Positions 23,171 through 35,304 of a DNA stretch of 64,000 nt are shown in pieces (the first letter of the stretch is position 1; every line of letters begins with the position of its first letter). The notes beneath the pieces were generated by a model. The model was not told where the DNA came from, made no database searches, and saw only the letters and a list, made by a program, of their open reading frames with translations. The position numbers and the translations under genes are program-made. The DNA lies in contig NC_068355.1 in assembly GCF_020536995.1 (NCBI RefSeq), positions 123,540,037 to 123,604,036 of the forward strand, read 5' to 3'. Origin of the DNA: Dreissena polymorpha (lineage: Eukaryota > Mollusca > Bivalvia > Myida > Dreissenidae).

Positions 23171-26100
23171 CTAAATAACGCTACTGCGGGCATAACCAGG
23201 GTTTGAAACGCGAGTCTTTCCTGTTTTCGGCTGATCCATGTGCGCGTACGACTGATGTGAAGTACGCTCGGGGTATTCGTAATCATCAGGATTTTCACTG
23301 TCCGAAACATTGTGATCATCGTAATAATCGTCGGTGTATCTCCCGGGAGATTTCGGTTTACCGCGAAACCGGTTCGGCTCGACATAATCCCCTCTCGATT
23401 CGCCGCGGTCCCGTTTGGAGTCGAGCGAAACATTGGCACTAGGAAGTCCCACGGTGTATTCCCGTTCGGTCTTATAGTGACGTCCTCTGTCGTCCAATTC
23501 CTCCTTAGATGGCGGGCGATGGGCATACGAGTCCAAACGGTCGCCCTTGCGAGGTTCGGCCATCATTTTCTCCGTTGGCAAAGGTTTGCTGGCGAATGTC
23601 ACGGGCCTGTCGACGTATTCGTCGTCATCTAGTTCCCGATTGCGATAGAAAACTAAGTTTATGACCATTGGAATCGCCGCCACAAGTATAAGGAATGACC
23701 CCACCGCGAATAGGGCAAGGGAATATGGCGACCGTAAAACCACCCGGTAGGGCATATTTCGAAACCTCGTATCTAGCTTGGTCCCCAATTCGTCGATTTC
23801 GGAAATCGTGCGGCCGACCGGAATGATGGTGAACACAACTGAAAACAACAATAACAAATAATTATGAGAATCAGAATCACATAAAATGGGCATATCGTCC
23901 TAAAAGTGAACACTCAAAATGAACTATGATCATTTCACTCATTATGATTCAATTTGTCTACTGTTAAGACTTCAGAGCGTTTCAATAGTCTAACATATTT
24001 TAAAATCTTAAAATCAGTGTCGTTACAGCTACCAAAGTTAAAATAACTCCATCTTCAATAGAAATTTATGCACAATATATACGATGTATTTTGCCAGTCC
24101 TCTATTTTCAAAGACTTAATTACTTACACGTTTTTGAGAAATGAAAAATCATTAAATAAGGCCTGATTATCTCCACATATGCGCTGCGGTCTGGGATAAC
24201 GGGGCTTAATGCAAGTGCGTAAACACTTAAACCGCCTAAACTTGATTTTTGCTAAGAAGAGACTTGCTTTACATGAAAAAATATCCTAAAGGGAAAAGTG
24301 TCGTTACTGAGTATCCTATAAGGACTGCACATGTTAATCTCGAACGACACTTAACGTAAACGCATTAAACCCCGTTATCCAAGATCGACGCTCATATGTG
24401 TTATTACACTCACATGATAGGAAGCAGAGAACAATAGACGTCGGCAGGGTGATCTGCCGCAGGGTTCGGCGCTTCCAGCAGGCTCTGTTCACCAAGAATA
24501 ACGCCACCGCAAGAAGGCAGAGCAGAAAGCCAACCACAGCCAGCCCGCGGTTCGAACTCAGATTCGGAGGGTCGGCTGAAATCGTAAAGGATGAGACAGC
24601 ATAGCATTGCGTGACATTATAGCAGACAGCGAAGCCCCTAGCCAGACTGCGCAAGCTGGTCTGCAGCGTTGCTGGCCGCATAAGACATAAGACATAGATT
24701 CCGAAGGCCGGTTGAAGTCGTAATAGTAGGTTTTGACTTTTTCAAACCCAAAATCTTAGAAAAATTCAAAGCGAGTATGTACGATTTTTGTTCTTAACTG
24801 ATACGACCTTGATGAATAAAAAAGGGGAAAAACACTAAGTACACGTGCAGAAGATGTATCCAAAGAAGGTAAATGACATTGCAAATCATTTTGTTTCGTT
24901 ATGCCAACAGCTGATTTATGTACAAATGACAAATGCCTGTTTTGATATCCAAATCATACTGCGCAGATTCGTGTAAACAGGAATACTTTTCGTTCTGCAC
25001 CATATAACAATTAACGTGTCAGGTTTATGGAAAGAATAAAATATAGTTAAATATTTTTAAATAACAGCCCTCGTTCAATGTTATGTTGATTAAAGAACGT
25101 GAGAATAAAATGTTGAGATTTAAAACGTACATACTCGCTTCAAACACAAAGCTTTTGTCTAGATTGATAGATTCTCTTGACATGTTACCATTTTCGTAAT
25201 TGTCGTTTGCCTTGTTTTATTGTTGTTGTTGCAACTGTAGTTGTACGAGTATATACTTTGGATAATACATATGTTTAAACTTGATTCTTGTGATCAACAG
25301 TCAGGGTTAGACATGTTCATTACATTTATAAAATTAAACTAAATGGGCCGTGCTCTGTGAAAAGGGGGTTTGATGCTTATCTTTGATACTTGTTTTAGTC
25401 GACCTGAGAAAGCATTCAGACAGATTTTCTGAACGAATCATCCATCATCGTAAACCTCAAGATATGAGTGTCGTTATGCTCGATGTTTCTTGCTTGTTTA
25501 CCAGTTGAATTTAATATGACTATTTGTAACTGGGTGCGTACATTTGAATATTTTTCAGGATTTTACGATTTGAGGATCAGATTGTAAAAAATGAGTGGGG
25601 TGTTGAAGACATGTGTGTAATGTATTTTATTCTAAACGTCATTAAAAGGAGCAATCACAGAGATCTAAAGAAATTTAAGTTTTCCTTTAAGTAATCACTA
25701 AGGATCTTTACGAATTAGTCCTTTAACTATGAAGTAGAGTCGAGAAAATTATGTATCATACAGGAATTTAATGTTCAGCGAACAAGCAAAAAAAAATTAC
25801 CGGTAAAAAAACTTAAATGAAATCTGCAAACACCGATGCTCGGGCGCATAATATGAATCAGTAAATGACGTGCGAAAAAATCTATCATTCACAACTCGTT
25901 TACCGTACAGAAACGATACTACCCTTTTTCTTGCCCTGTGTTAAGCACCAAGTACATACAATACACCTATGTTTAATGTTTATATGACAAACGAACAACG
26001 ATTAAGTAGATTGGGGTTGAGCGGCTGATAAAATCTGCGACCCATGAGTGCTGGTCCCACAGTATTAATACGAGACAAAGGACAAGCTAACGACTATAAT

Positions 26101-26506
26101 GCTTTTAATCAGTCAACTTCTGTGACCATGTACCATTATATATGGGGATATTTAGCTATCATAATAGAACGTTACTTCCGCACAAGACGACAAGACTGTG
26201 TGCCATATTTCTTTTTAAAAAGTAATTATATTATATTACAAATTATATTAGTTTGATAATCCTTATTTTAACTGAACGAATCTTACTGAGGAACTCTTCT
26301 CCGAACGAAATCCTTCTACAATCCACGTTGCTACACTTGGTCCTGTACCACAGCCCCGTCTGGAGGTCGTACCCCTTCATCGTTGAGTCCCCTTCGCCGC
26401 TTGTGTACACCCAGGCCGGGGTCAGCAGCCCTATCAACTGGAAAAGTAGGGCCAGACACCCTAGTACCGCTGCGACTATCCAAATGACTGTCACCCTGTC
26501 CGCCAT
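23171..26506 (-). CDS. Gene C: claudin/PMP22-like four-pass membrane protein, 3 exons, 349 aa
   Basis: Coding exons are 26287-26506, 24414-24575 and 23171-23838 (donors GTAAGA and GTGAGT; acceptors TTTCAG and TTTTCAG), phase 1 throughout, 350 codons. TM1 is about residues 6-28, with W32, G51-L52-W53, C58 and C63 in the first loop. TM2 (RGLAVVGFLL..) and TM3 lie in exon 2 and the start of exon 3; TM4 follows PYSLALFAVG. The tail is much shorter than in A and B (about 160 residues), rich in Arg, Asp and Tyr, and ends YARSSVI, where SSVI fits a class I PDZ ligand. It lacks the SQFDS motif. The membrane part aligns with A and B and the exon 2 length is identical, so this is a more distant member of the cluster. 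The function is probably at cell contacts, by family only. Confidence 0.86.
24178..24395. repeat. Palindromic dispersed element, abutting the gene C exon 2 donor
   Basis: Ends GCGGTCTGGGATAACGGGGC and CCCCGTTATCCAAGATCGAC are inverted, with the family core diverged between them. Its right end is about 18 bp from the GTGAGT donor of exon 2 (24408-24413), so it fills much of intron 2. Confidence 0.7.
24576..26286. other. Gene C intron 1; one repeat fragment
   Basis: A+T-rich intron. Positions 25345-25378 carry only the outer end of the palindromic family (GGGCCGTGCTCTGTGAAAAG), apparently a truncated copy. No exon was recognised within. Confidence 0.5.
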
Positions 26507-28260
26507 ATTCGTTTATCACTTTCTCTTTTCAATGTTTACCTTTTTCACTTCAGTGGTTTCATTACTCTTAATACATAATTTCAATCGTTCACATTTGAGA
26601 ACAAAACATTTCCACTTAGAATCATTGCACCATTAAATAAATCGCGGATTTTGATAGGATAATACGAATATAAACATCCGTTTTGGAGCTGACCTAAATA
26701 CCTGTATGTTTACAGGTAGAACGGAAAGTTAATCTCGCAAAGTCGCCTTAGATAATGTACAGCTTAAAGGCTGTCCATCATGCATGTGTTGAACATGTGT
26801 GTTGTTGTGTTGGTATTAAATATACTGTCTACAAAACTGTGAAATTGTCATACAGGTAAATGTTCAAGTATTGAATAACTGCCTATTTTGTGACGAGGTT
26901 TACCCGACAGGCAGAACAGTGGCGTAGCGATACAATCGGCTGTCCATAAGAGGCCAATTTGGAAAGGGTTTCATTCGCACGCACATATTCTTTTGTAAAT
27001 ACTATATCAACAAATAGCGTTAATGAGCAATTCTTAAAAGTATATTAGATTTAAGGGTCATTTTCCCGTTTTGTTAAATTGACAAAATAAAAAAAATGTT
27101 TCGGATTCGCAAAGTTTCGTTTTAGTTATGATATTAGTCTCATTTATAAGACGCGCAAAGAATTTAGAGATACTTTGTATATGAGCTAAATTCTTTGGAA
27201 CTCCAAATATTACCCATATAAAAAGTAGCTTAATATTTAAGAGCGTCAAAAATTTGGACTAGTTATGATATTTGCAAGAAAAAAGTAATACTGAACATTT
27301 AGGCCAGCATTTTTTTATTATCTGTTTTACGGGAGCGACCGACCCTATTTTTCGACAAATACAAATAATAAAAAATGTCACTTTTGTTTTTTTATTTACA
27401 TTTCACCCGCCGACCTAGTATTTTATTCAAAACTAGAAAAAAAAAATTGCGCAGATTGCCGAAAGTGTTGTTCAATATTTGTTTATAATACGGGTTGTTT
27501 CGTTGTGCCAATTCGACTTGTAAATCGTAAGCGATTTTCATTGGCTATTGCAGCCAATACCACACGCTATTAGCCAATCGGTGAGTATTTAACAAATGAT
27601 TTTAATATTTAATTTCCGAAATGGCGGACATTAACATCAACGAGACAAATGTAGCATATTTTAAATTTAAATTAATTAAAAACGGAGCAGAAACAGTTTC
27701 AATTTGAAAAGATAATCTTTAGAACACCATTGTTGACATCATGCCCATATTATGTGATATGAAATTCAAAATAATAATGAGTTTTTGCAGATGATGCAGA
27801 GGTGTCATCATCGATAACTTTCGGTGTGTTTAAAAGTTTTGGATAGGTTTAATAAATATGCGTATTTATTAAAATGCATATCCTGTAATGTTTTTCATAG
27901 ATAAAAACCAACATCCCGAAAATGTCAAAGAAGTACTACTTTACGTTTCTTTATAATGAACATGAGGACTGAACCACAGGTACTTGCATCAATAATCTCA
28001 TTCCTCACCCACCCATATATATTCTTTATTTAGAAAAAAAGTATGCAACACAGCTTCTGAAGAAAATAATATGGGTCCCGATGTTCGTATGTCCGTCAAA
28101 GTCACAAGAAAGTTTTATTTATTTTTCTTGACATTATTTTTCAAAAATGAGTTATTATTTAGCCGAAATATGATGTTCTATCAACTGTTTATAATGTTTT
28201 CATACTGCAAGATTTGTACTGCAAGGAATGCAAATAAATTTATCACAGCTCAGGCTCTGT
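26507..28260. other. Upstream of gene C; no confident gene
   Basis: The gene C promoter should be at the left edge. Around 27535-27595 three CCAAT/ATTGG motifs cluster ahead of AAATGGCGGAC at 27620, which looks promoter-like, but the frame from that ATG is only 28 codons. Nothing else is supported. Confidence 0.4.
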
Positions 28261-28261
28261 T

Positions 28262-28620
28262 GATATATGTGCTAAAGGCCCTCGTTTGGCCGTTTTTTGG
28301 GCCGAAATTCGGCCCCATTCCCACCTTAAAATAGTATACGTTTTTCCCCTATTTCACCTAAAAATCCCCCCTCACAAACAACATTTTTTAATTTGTTTTT
28401 TTACTTTTATACCTATGTTGCCAGCTGGTATCTTGCTATAAACCTTTGATTAAATGTATATTTATGTAAATTAAATTAAGATAGAGCAATATTAAGTGTT
28501 GAATGATTGGTGAAAAGATCTTGTAAAATTCCCCTTTTCGCCGAAAACGACGTAAAAATTCCCCCCTCTAAGGGCCCCGGCCCCAATCCCCCAAAATGTA
28601 GCAAGGGCCCTGGACTGCTC
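28262..28620. repeat. C-rich dispersed repeat, two facing pieces
   Basis: GGGCCGAAATTCGGCCCCAT with TTTCCCCTATTTCACC at 28300-28370, and TTCCCCTTTTCGCCGAAAAC, AAAAATTCCCCCCTC and GGGCCCCGGCCCC at 28530-28600, share C-rich blocks unlike the surroundings. Family unknown. Confidence 0.4.
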
Positions 28621-31507
28621 AATCGGCTCTATGTATTTGTTCCAAGGGTTATTATTATCTTCACATTTATATAGCTCTCTCTGTTTATTATATATCCAAA
28701 ACATTTCATTGCTGTTTCTCCTTAAAATAATACAGACAACACATTCCATAGAAATTTTCATTTGAACTTAAACTGTGAATAAGAGAGGAACAAAATAATA
28801 TGTGCAAAAGTTTACACCATTTTATTTTGACAATACTGTGAGTCTTTTACGAAAATTTCAAAATAAAATACTATTTAAAATATACAATTACATAATTCAA
28901 AAGTTGTGTTCTATATATAATTAATCTTGCGAGTAAGTTATATACAGTCAGCAGAGTAATTCTACTAGAACAATTTAAATCCTTGCTACATGTGCTATTT
29001 AATTGTTTATACGGCTTTCACTTAAGAAAATGTTCAATGAAATTAATCTATGTTTCTAGGTATATTGTGTCTTTTACCTCAATAGTTTGTTGGGGCTAAT
29101 GTGAAGCCAATGGACATGATACAAAACCTACGAAGATTACCGCCATACAATGTCACATACAAAAAAATTATCACCTAACCCATGCGTTTTGAGAGAATAA
29201 TATTGTTTAACTTTTTATTATGTAAGTAAATATTAAGCATGTGAAACAAGGACGGGTTATTTTTAACTCCAAATGTATGATTTGATCACACCTAGAAGAA
29301 GAAAGCACTAACATGTTACACACCAAATATTGAACCCCTGACCCTTGCGGTGTCTGTGTTGTTAGGGATTATCAAAGACATTAATCTATATAAATCAGTT
29401 GACTCCTGAAGCGCAAACAGTTTTTACCACGGAGACATGCTTTGAGGAAACTTAGCAAAGAACCACTATATGGTTGGCATGCAACGCAACAAATCAAAGG
29501 GCTTTGCGGTTTCAGAGAATGATTATATTATTTATATTTATAAGCAAAACAGTAACCCATAGGGAGGGCAAATTTTCTGCATGATTTGAACAAACTTCAA
29601 AGAGAACCTCATAACGATGTTACACACCAAATATTGTAGTCATGCCTCTTGTGTTCACTTTACATATATAAACACTATAATTCTCTCTGAATATAAAATG
29701 AAATGCAGCACATGTTTTTATAAGTCTATAACTCACGGTTTCTTAAATAAAATATTCTGATTACAGACCTTTTTATTTCTACGGATTCGCCGTAGTTACT
29801 ACGGATTAGTTGGCTAAACTACGCACTACGGATTTGTTCTGAACAACTACGGATCCATCGATCAAAATGGTCAAATTTCAGTTTTTAATCGTACTTTCGC
29901 TTATTTTCGGTCTTTGCGGGTTATTTATCAATCATTATCATTTTGGCGCTTGCGTAGTAAGAAACGTTAAAATTCAAGCCTTCCGGGGAACGAGTGCTGC
30001 AATCTCTTGCACGACGGTTACATTACATTCACCTCTGTGTTGGGCTCAGAACGGACTATTGTTATGAAAGCGTCTCATTCATGTGATTATCATACCAAGC
30101 GTTCATCATTGAGGTTACAGTATAATAAACAATCTTTTGCACGACGGTTACATTGCATTCACTGCATTAAACAAAACCATCTCATACCATGATATCTTAT
30201 ATCAGTCTTAATTCATTATTATAAAATTTATATGGTTTGTTGTTGTTAAGAAACCAACATACATACACACGTCGAAGCAATTCCTAACGTCACTCAATAA
30301 ACATTATGTTCAATTATTTACATATGTAAAGTGCGTGGAATGATTCCATCTGCGTAAATGGGCAATAAAATAGTTCCAAAGGGTTGAATTAAAACTCGCA
30401 AGTATTTGCACGATATATCGTACATTTAAAAGTCATATTTCTTAATTTAATGCATGCGATCTTAAATATCCAATCAAATATACATTGAATGCGTTTGTTC
30501 GGTTTTAGCTATTTTATAGACAAAATGGCGTGCTGAGCCTTTCGCAGAGTTGTATGTGAGAGCAAGGAACGACAACTCTGCGCGGAGATTGCGAGTGCTG
30601 ATCGAGATTGTCGAGTCGTCACCGAAGAACAGGTTACGCATGCGCAATTAATTTCCTTCTATATTACATATAAAATAGTTGAAGTTCGATATCAATTTTT
30701 ACCATGATCAAGCGCATACCCACTATATCATCATACATCATTGGAAAGATAAATGCAAAATCTGTTGAATAAAATGCATGTCATTAAATTCTATATGCGC
30801 TAACTCAAAATATTTACCTCAGAATAGGCAAAACGGTTTTGACAGCTGTGCAGAAAACCATTTTGGGCTCAAATAGTATGACCTACTTTCAAAGCCGGGA
30901 ACCATCAACACAAAAAGTAGAGCACAAAAATGGCTTATTTTCTTATTGCTTACAAATATACCTTCAAGTTGAGTTGATACCAAAACTAACCGTTTGCAAT
31001 GTATTTTACAAATCCTAGGCAGCATGCACTCAACAATGTGTGCTAAGTATCAAACTGACTGCATGTAACCCTAAAAACAGGAGTTCCGGTTTGGGGTTAT
31101 GTGACCTTTAAGAGAACCCAACCCCTTCAAATTTGAATTAAAGGCACTTTTCCCACAGGTGTAATCTGTTTTGAGAAAGATCACAAAGTTCCGGTACAAT
31201 GACACACAGATTTATTCATAAAAGTTGCCATTGAAAGCGCCATGCGTAACAGCGTTTCGCGTCAAGAATTAAGGTAGAAAAGCCAAACTTGGTTATATCA
31301 TACATGCAGCACTTAGACTCCATACAAGGCATCACTTTCGATTCTAATAGGCAAAGCTGATGTAACATATGACTTAATAAGTGAAAAAAATCATCAATGG
31401 CAATATTTGTGCATCAAAGCAGGTTTTGAACCGGATTCGAACAAACTTTTTAAAAACAAATTGGGCACATTTTAGGTAAAATTCATGTAGAAGCAGCATT
31501 TCTAATG
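28621..31507. other. No gene recognised
   Basis: A+T-rich. CTACGGAT recurs five times in 29775-29852. A 66-residue frame at 29867-30067 starts with a hydrophobic, signal-like stretch but has no other support. Positions 30520-30650 are locally GC-richer (GACAACTCTGCGCGG). Confidence 0.4.
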
Positions 31508-32176
31508 TCATTTGACCCAACAAAAGGGATTGCTTGCATGAAAAAGCAACACACTTGACTTCCTGACTAAAAACAAGTCTTCGTCAGACATGAGCTTGAA
31601 GACTTTTGTCACACCTGGACCTATGATTCCTCGGCTCGAGTTCCGTCTCGGACAGGCTCCGCAAAGTGTCAGTCTGGCCTGGGTGCTCAAATCCGTGTAA
31701 TCTGAGAAAACAAAAAGTTTTTTTTTTGCACATTTACCCATAACGGTGCCAACTAATGTAAGTTAGATACAATTAGAGTAAGCTTTCAATAGTCTTTGTG
31801 GCTTTATTTGCTGCAAATGAATAATTCACCACTCAGGCATCACATTGTCTGACACACTGGCAAAGTTACCGCCACAAAATGTGGTTTAAGAGCTGCAGTA
31901 AATGTTAAACACCCAATTTTCCTAATTTTGGTGACAAAAGTGTGCCAGGATATAAAAAAATCATTTTACAATAGATTTAATTGAAAATAACGGCGTACTA
32001 ACCTGCAAAGACACCGATTCTCTCGACACGACTGGGCGAGTGTTGAGGGCCGTCTCCGAATCAGTCATGCTGTACAGTTTTTGATGGCCTGTCACTTCAG
32101 CCGGACTTGTTAACCAATTGGACGACAGTTCAGGCAGAGCTAAAGACCAATTTCGACACCGCCTACAAATGCACAC
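31508..32176 (-). other. Possible exon pair, unrecognised
   Basis: On the minus strand, 32156 down to about 32004 is open, GC-richer than its surroundings, and bounded by an acceptor-like TTTGTAG and a donor-like GTTAGT. A second open stretch ends near 31508 and begins after an acceptor-like TTTTCTCAG near 31695. Joining the two at these sites does not keep both best frames open, so a simple two-exon gene is not shown. No domain is recognised. Confidence 0.2.
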
Positions 32177-32884
32177 TTAGGTTAACGCATAATATTCAGG
32201 TCACTTAAATACAGTTTTCCCTGGTGTTTTTCACGCAGGGTCTATCGCAACAACATTCTTCCAGGAAAGAAAGCATACTAGTATTAGCATTTTTGTGTTT
32301 TCAGCTGAATACTTGATTTGACTAAACTCTACAAGATATCCAAACAGGAAAATTAAGGCAAAGTAGTGTTATTCTGAGTAGATCTGCCTGACGGGGTTGA
32401 AGGCGAAGGCAGATTGCAGTGTCGGTCCAAACTTGGCAGGCATTTTTAACAGTAAAAGGCTAAAACAGTAAACAGTAATAATAAATACAGATGAAGTAAA
32501 GACTTGCATTAAGTTCATTATTGAGATTGATGCAAATTAATGTCAAAATGTCACTGAAAAAATAATACAGGGTCGTAGTTTTCAAGATGACGGTGACGGT
32601 GTTGTGGTGGAAGGACGTACTTTTTATGCTCTTAAATTTTTAAATTTTTAACTGATTTTTAACTCATTATTCTGGTGGAGGAGATGCGGCAATACAAGGA
32701 ACAGCTTTAAGAGAAAGACAGGACTTTTGTTCATTGCCCAAATTCCCAATTTTGGGTGCTCTGTGTAGATAAATAACTGCGTGTGTACGTGGACAAAGGA
32801 AATCGATAGTGGCCGTCATCTTGGATTTTTTTTTACTTTGGACATACTAAAACTGTTTTTACGCTTAGTGACCCTAAATAAAGA
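32177..32884. other. No gene recognised
   Basis: A+T-rich sequence ahead of the LINE monomers. No coding signal seen. Confidence 0.4.
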
Positions 32885-33735
32885 AATTGTTATGACATTT
32901 TTAGTAGTCTAATTGCCGTGCCTATGTTTTACTGTAGATAATTCGTAGTTTTTTTAAGCTTTTTAATGACTTTGCAACTTTTATTGTGAATAACTTTGAT
33001 GCACGTGGTGCAGGTCGCGAGTGCCGTTGTGAAAAGGAAAACTGTCTATGGTCCTTAAATCTAGTCCCTTTTATGACATTTTAGAAGGTAATTCGTAGTT
33101 TTCAAGCTATTCTATGACTTTGCAACTTTTACTGTGAATAACTTTGTTACACGTGGTGCAGGTAGCGAGTGCCGGTGCGAAAAGAAAATTGTCTAGGGTC
33201 CTTAAATTTAGTCCTTTTATGACATTTTAGTAGCCTCATTATCATCCCTATGTTTTTTTGAAGGCAATTCATTGTTGTTGTTTTCTTTTTTTTCAAGCTA
33301 TCCTAATGGTCTTGCAACTTTAACTGATTGCAACATTGTGAGTGCCAGTGTAAAAAAGAAAACTGTCTAGGGTTCTCAAATCAGACCCTATTATGACATT
33401 CTAAGATGCTTTTTTCGCCGCCCCAATGTTTTACTGTAGACAATTTGTTGTTTTTTAAACTGCTTTTATGATTTTGTAACTTTTATCGATTGCACGTGGT
33501 CACAGACCGTGAGTGCTGGTGTGAAAATAACACTGTTTAGTGTCCTCAAATTTAGACACTTTTACGACTTTTCAAATAGCTTTACTGTCGTCCCTATGGG
33601 TTATTGTAGGCATATCGCTGTTGTCCCTTTTTAAGCCATCTTAATGATTGTGTATCTTTTTCTAATTGCAACATTGTTGCACTTGGTAGCAGGTCGTGAG
33701 AGCCAGCTTGAAAATAACACTGTTTATCCTTTGAT
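32885..33735 (+). repeat. About five tandem monomers upstream of the LINE ORF1
   Basis: Diverged copies of a 150-190 bp unit. Anchors such as GACTTTGCAACTTTTA recur near 32968, 33116, 33309, 33470 and 33646, each followed by a GAGTGCCxGTGTGAAAA block and a GTCCT(T/C)AAAT(T/C) block. Their position just 5' of ORF1 suggests a promoter monomer array, as known for some LINEs such as mouse L1. Confidence 0.7.
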
Positions 33736-33861
33736 TAATTCATATTATTGGTACGTGAGGGGTGGTCGTATGGTAAGCATGGCCTTGGAAGTTCGAAACA
33801 GGAAAACTCTGCCGAAAGCAGAAACACAGAAGTTTGAAAACTATGCCCTGAACATTGACAA

Positions 33862-35304
33862 ATGCTAAGGAACAAACTTGCGGCCGCTCAAAGAGCTCAG
33901 ATCGTATCATACGAACTCAGTGAAGGCAATATAGTCTTTTCAACCGACGCAGTGCTATTTGAATTAATTGATATTGCACTCTCTCAGTACTTTAATAAAC
34001 TGTCTGAGCAAAATTGTAACGTGAAAGTCACAGATACATTTGACAATACTGGAGTCAATCGAACAAAAGGGTCTATAGAGTCATTAAAGCCGATGGTGTC
34101 AGGTATACGCTCAACGTTTATGTAACCACAAGTAGATTTCTCCTTAATGGTAAAAACTGTATGGAATTTCTGGAAGACGATATGCCAAATATAAATGCTA
34201 TTGTAGACTTTCTGTGTGTAAGCAACAATATAGATTTGAAAGTGTTTAATGACCTGCTGGTTGAAAAGTTGACTGAATTTCTGTCAAAACAAAGTACAAA
34301 TGCTCTGTCTGCAGCTTGTGCAGCGATAACCATCAATAACTGTAGAGAAGACTCTGATAAATGCCCAGGTTGTAACCGTGCATGCAAAACAAATAGTGTG
34401 CTGTGTACCAAAGGTTTTCATTGGATCCATTATCATTGCCAAAAGCTTAAGAAAGATGAAATTGAACAATTGGCTTCGTCTCCTGACGAGTCGTTTTGCT
34501 GTAGATTTTGTAAAACTTCCGACACAAGTGCACCGTCTAAAACGTTAAATAAATGCGAACAAACTGGTGATAGCCTTGATGAGCAAACATCTTTATAAAC
34601 ATACTGTGTTGCATCACATATTGACAAAAAGAAACAACCAAAACTTATGTCAAAATCTAAATCAGACTCTAATTTACGCTTACAAATTCCAAAGGTAACC
34701 AAGGTAACAGAGAGCACGGTGGCTCTCGATATCTTACACGATGAAATGGACAGTGGTCAGTTACAAGAGTCAGAGATAATCACTTCTGTTAGTGCTGCAA
34801 GTGTCGAGTCGCGCGAAAGTAGCAACGATACCTCCAGGCAGAAGCTAGTGCAGAGTGTTGAAGTTAGTAGTGCAGAATGTTCTTGTTTAACTAAGTTGAG
34901 TGATATACGAGAACGTGAACTGAAAGTAAAGAAAAAGGAAGAAGAGGTTAAGATACTCCAGCTTAAAAACCAAGAAAAACTTAAAGTCCTTAATAAATTA
35001 GAATCCTATTGTAAACGTTTAGAAGCCCGTAATGAAGAATTACAAATTACACTCCAAACGGTTGCTAAGAGACTTGAACGTCTTGAGGCGGGCGAATGTG
35101 TTAATGATAAGCGGAATGATGCCGGTCCAATTCCTAACGAGTCTTCGCGAGAAAATGTGCAGACTGGCTGTAATAGCACGATGCAGGCTAGATTGACTAA
35201 ATTACAAGATAGACTAACTAACTTTGTTTTTGACAAAATAGAAAGTGAACTTGAGCAGTTTATATTTAAACTGGCAATAGTGTTTAAATTTTTTGCATGA
35301 TACT
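33862..35304 (+). pseudogene. LINE ORF1-type region: PHD-like finger and coiled coil
   Basis: The frame changes near 34070 and there is an in-frame stop at 34596, otherwise it is open. Cys/His spacing from about 34360 (CPGCNRAC ... H-W-I-H-Y-H-C ... CCRFC) fits a PHD-type zinc finger. A Lys/Glu-rich coiled coil follows at about 34900-35100 (KVKKKEEEVKIL...). PHD fingers and coiled coils are known in ORF1 proteins of CR1-like LINEs, where they are thought to bind RNA or chromatin. A decayed host PHD gene is the alternative. Confidence 0.65.

Noticed and set aside
29867-30067. Small secreted protein (66 aa) with signal-like start
   Set aside because: Single short frame in A+T-rich DNA, no cysteine pattern, splice context or other support.
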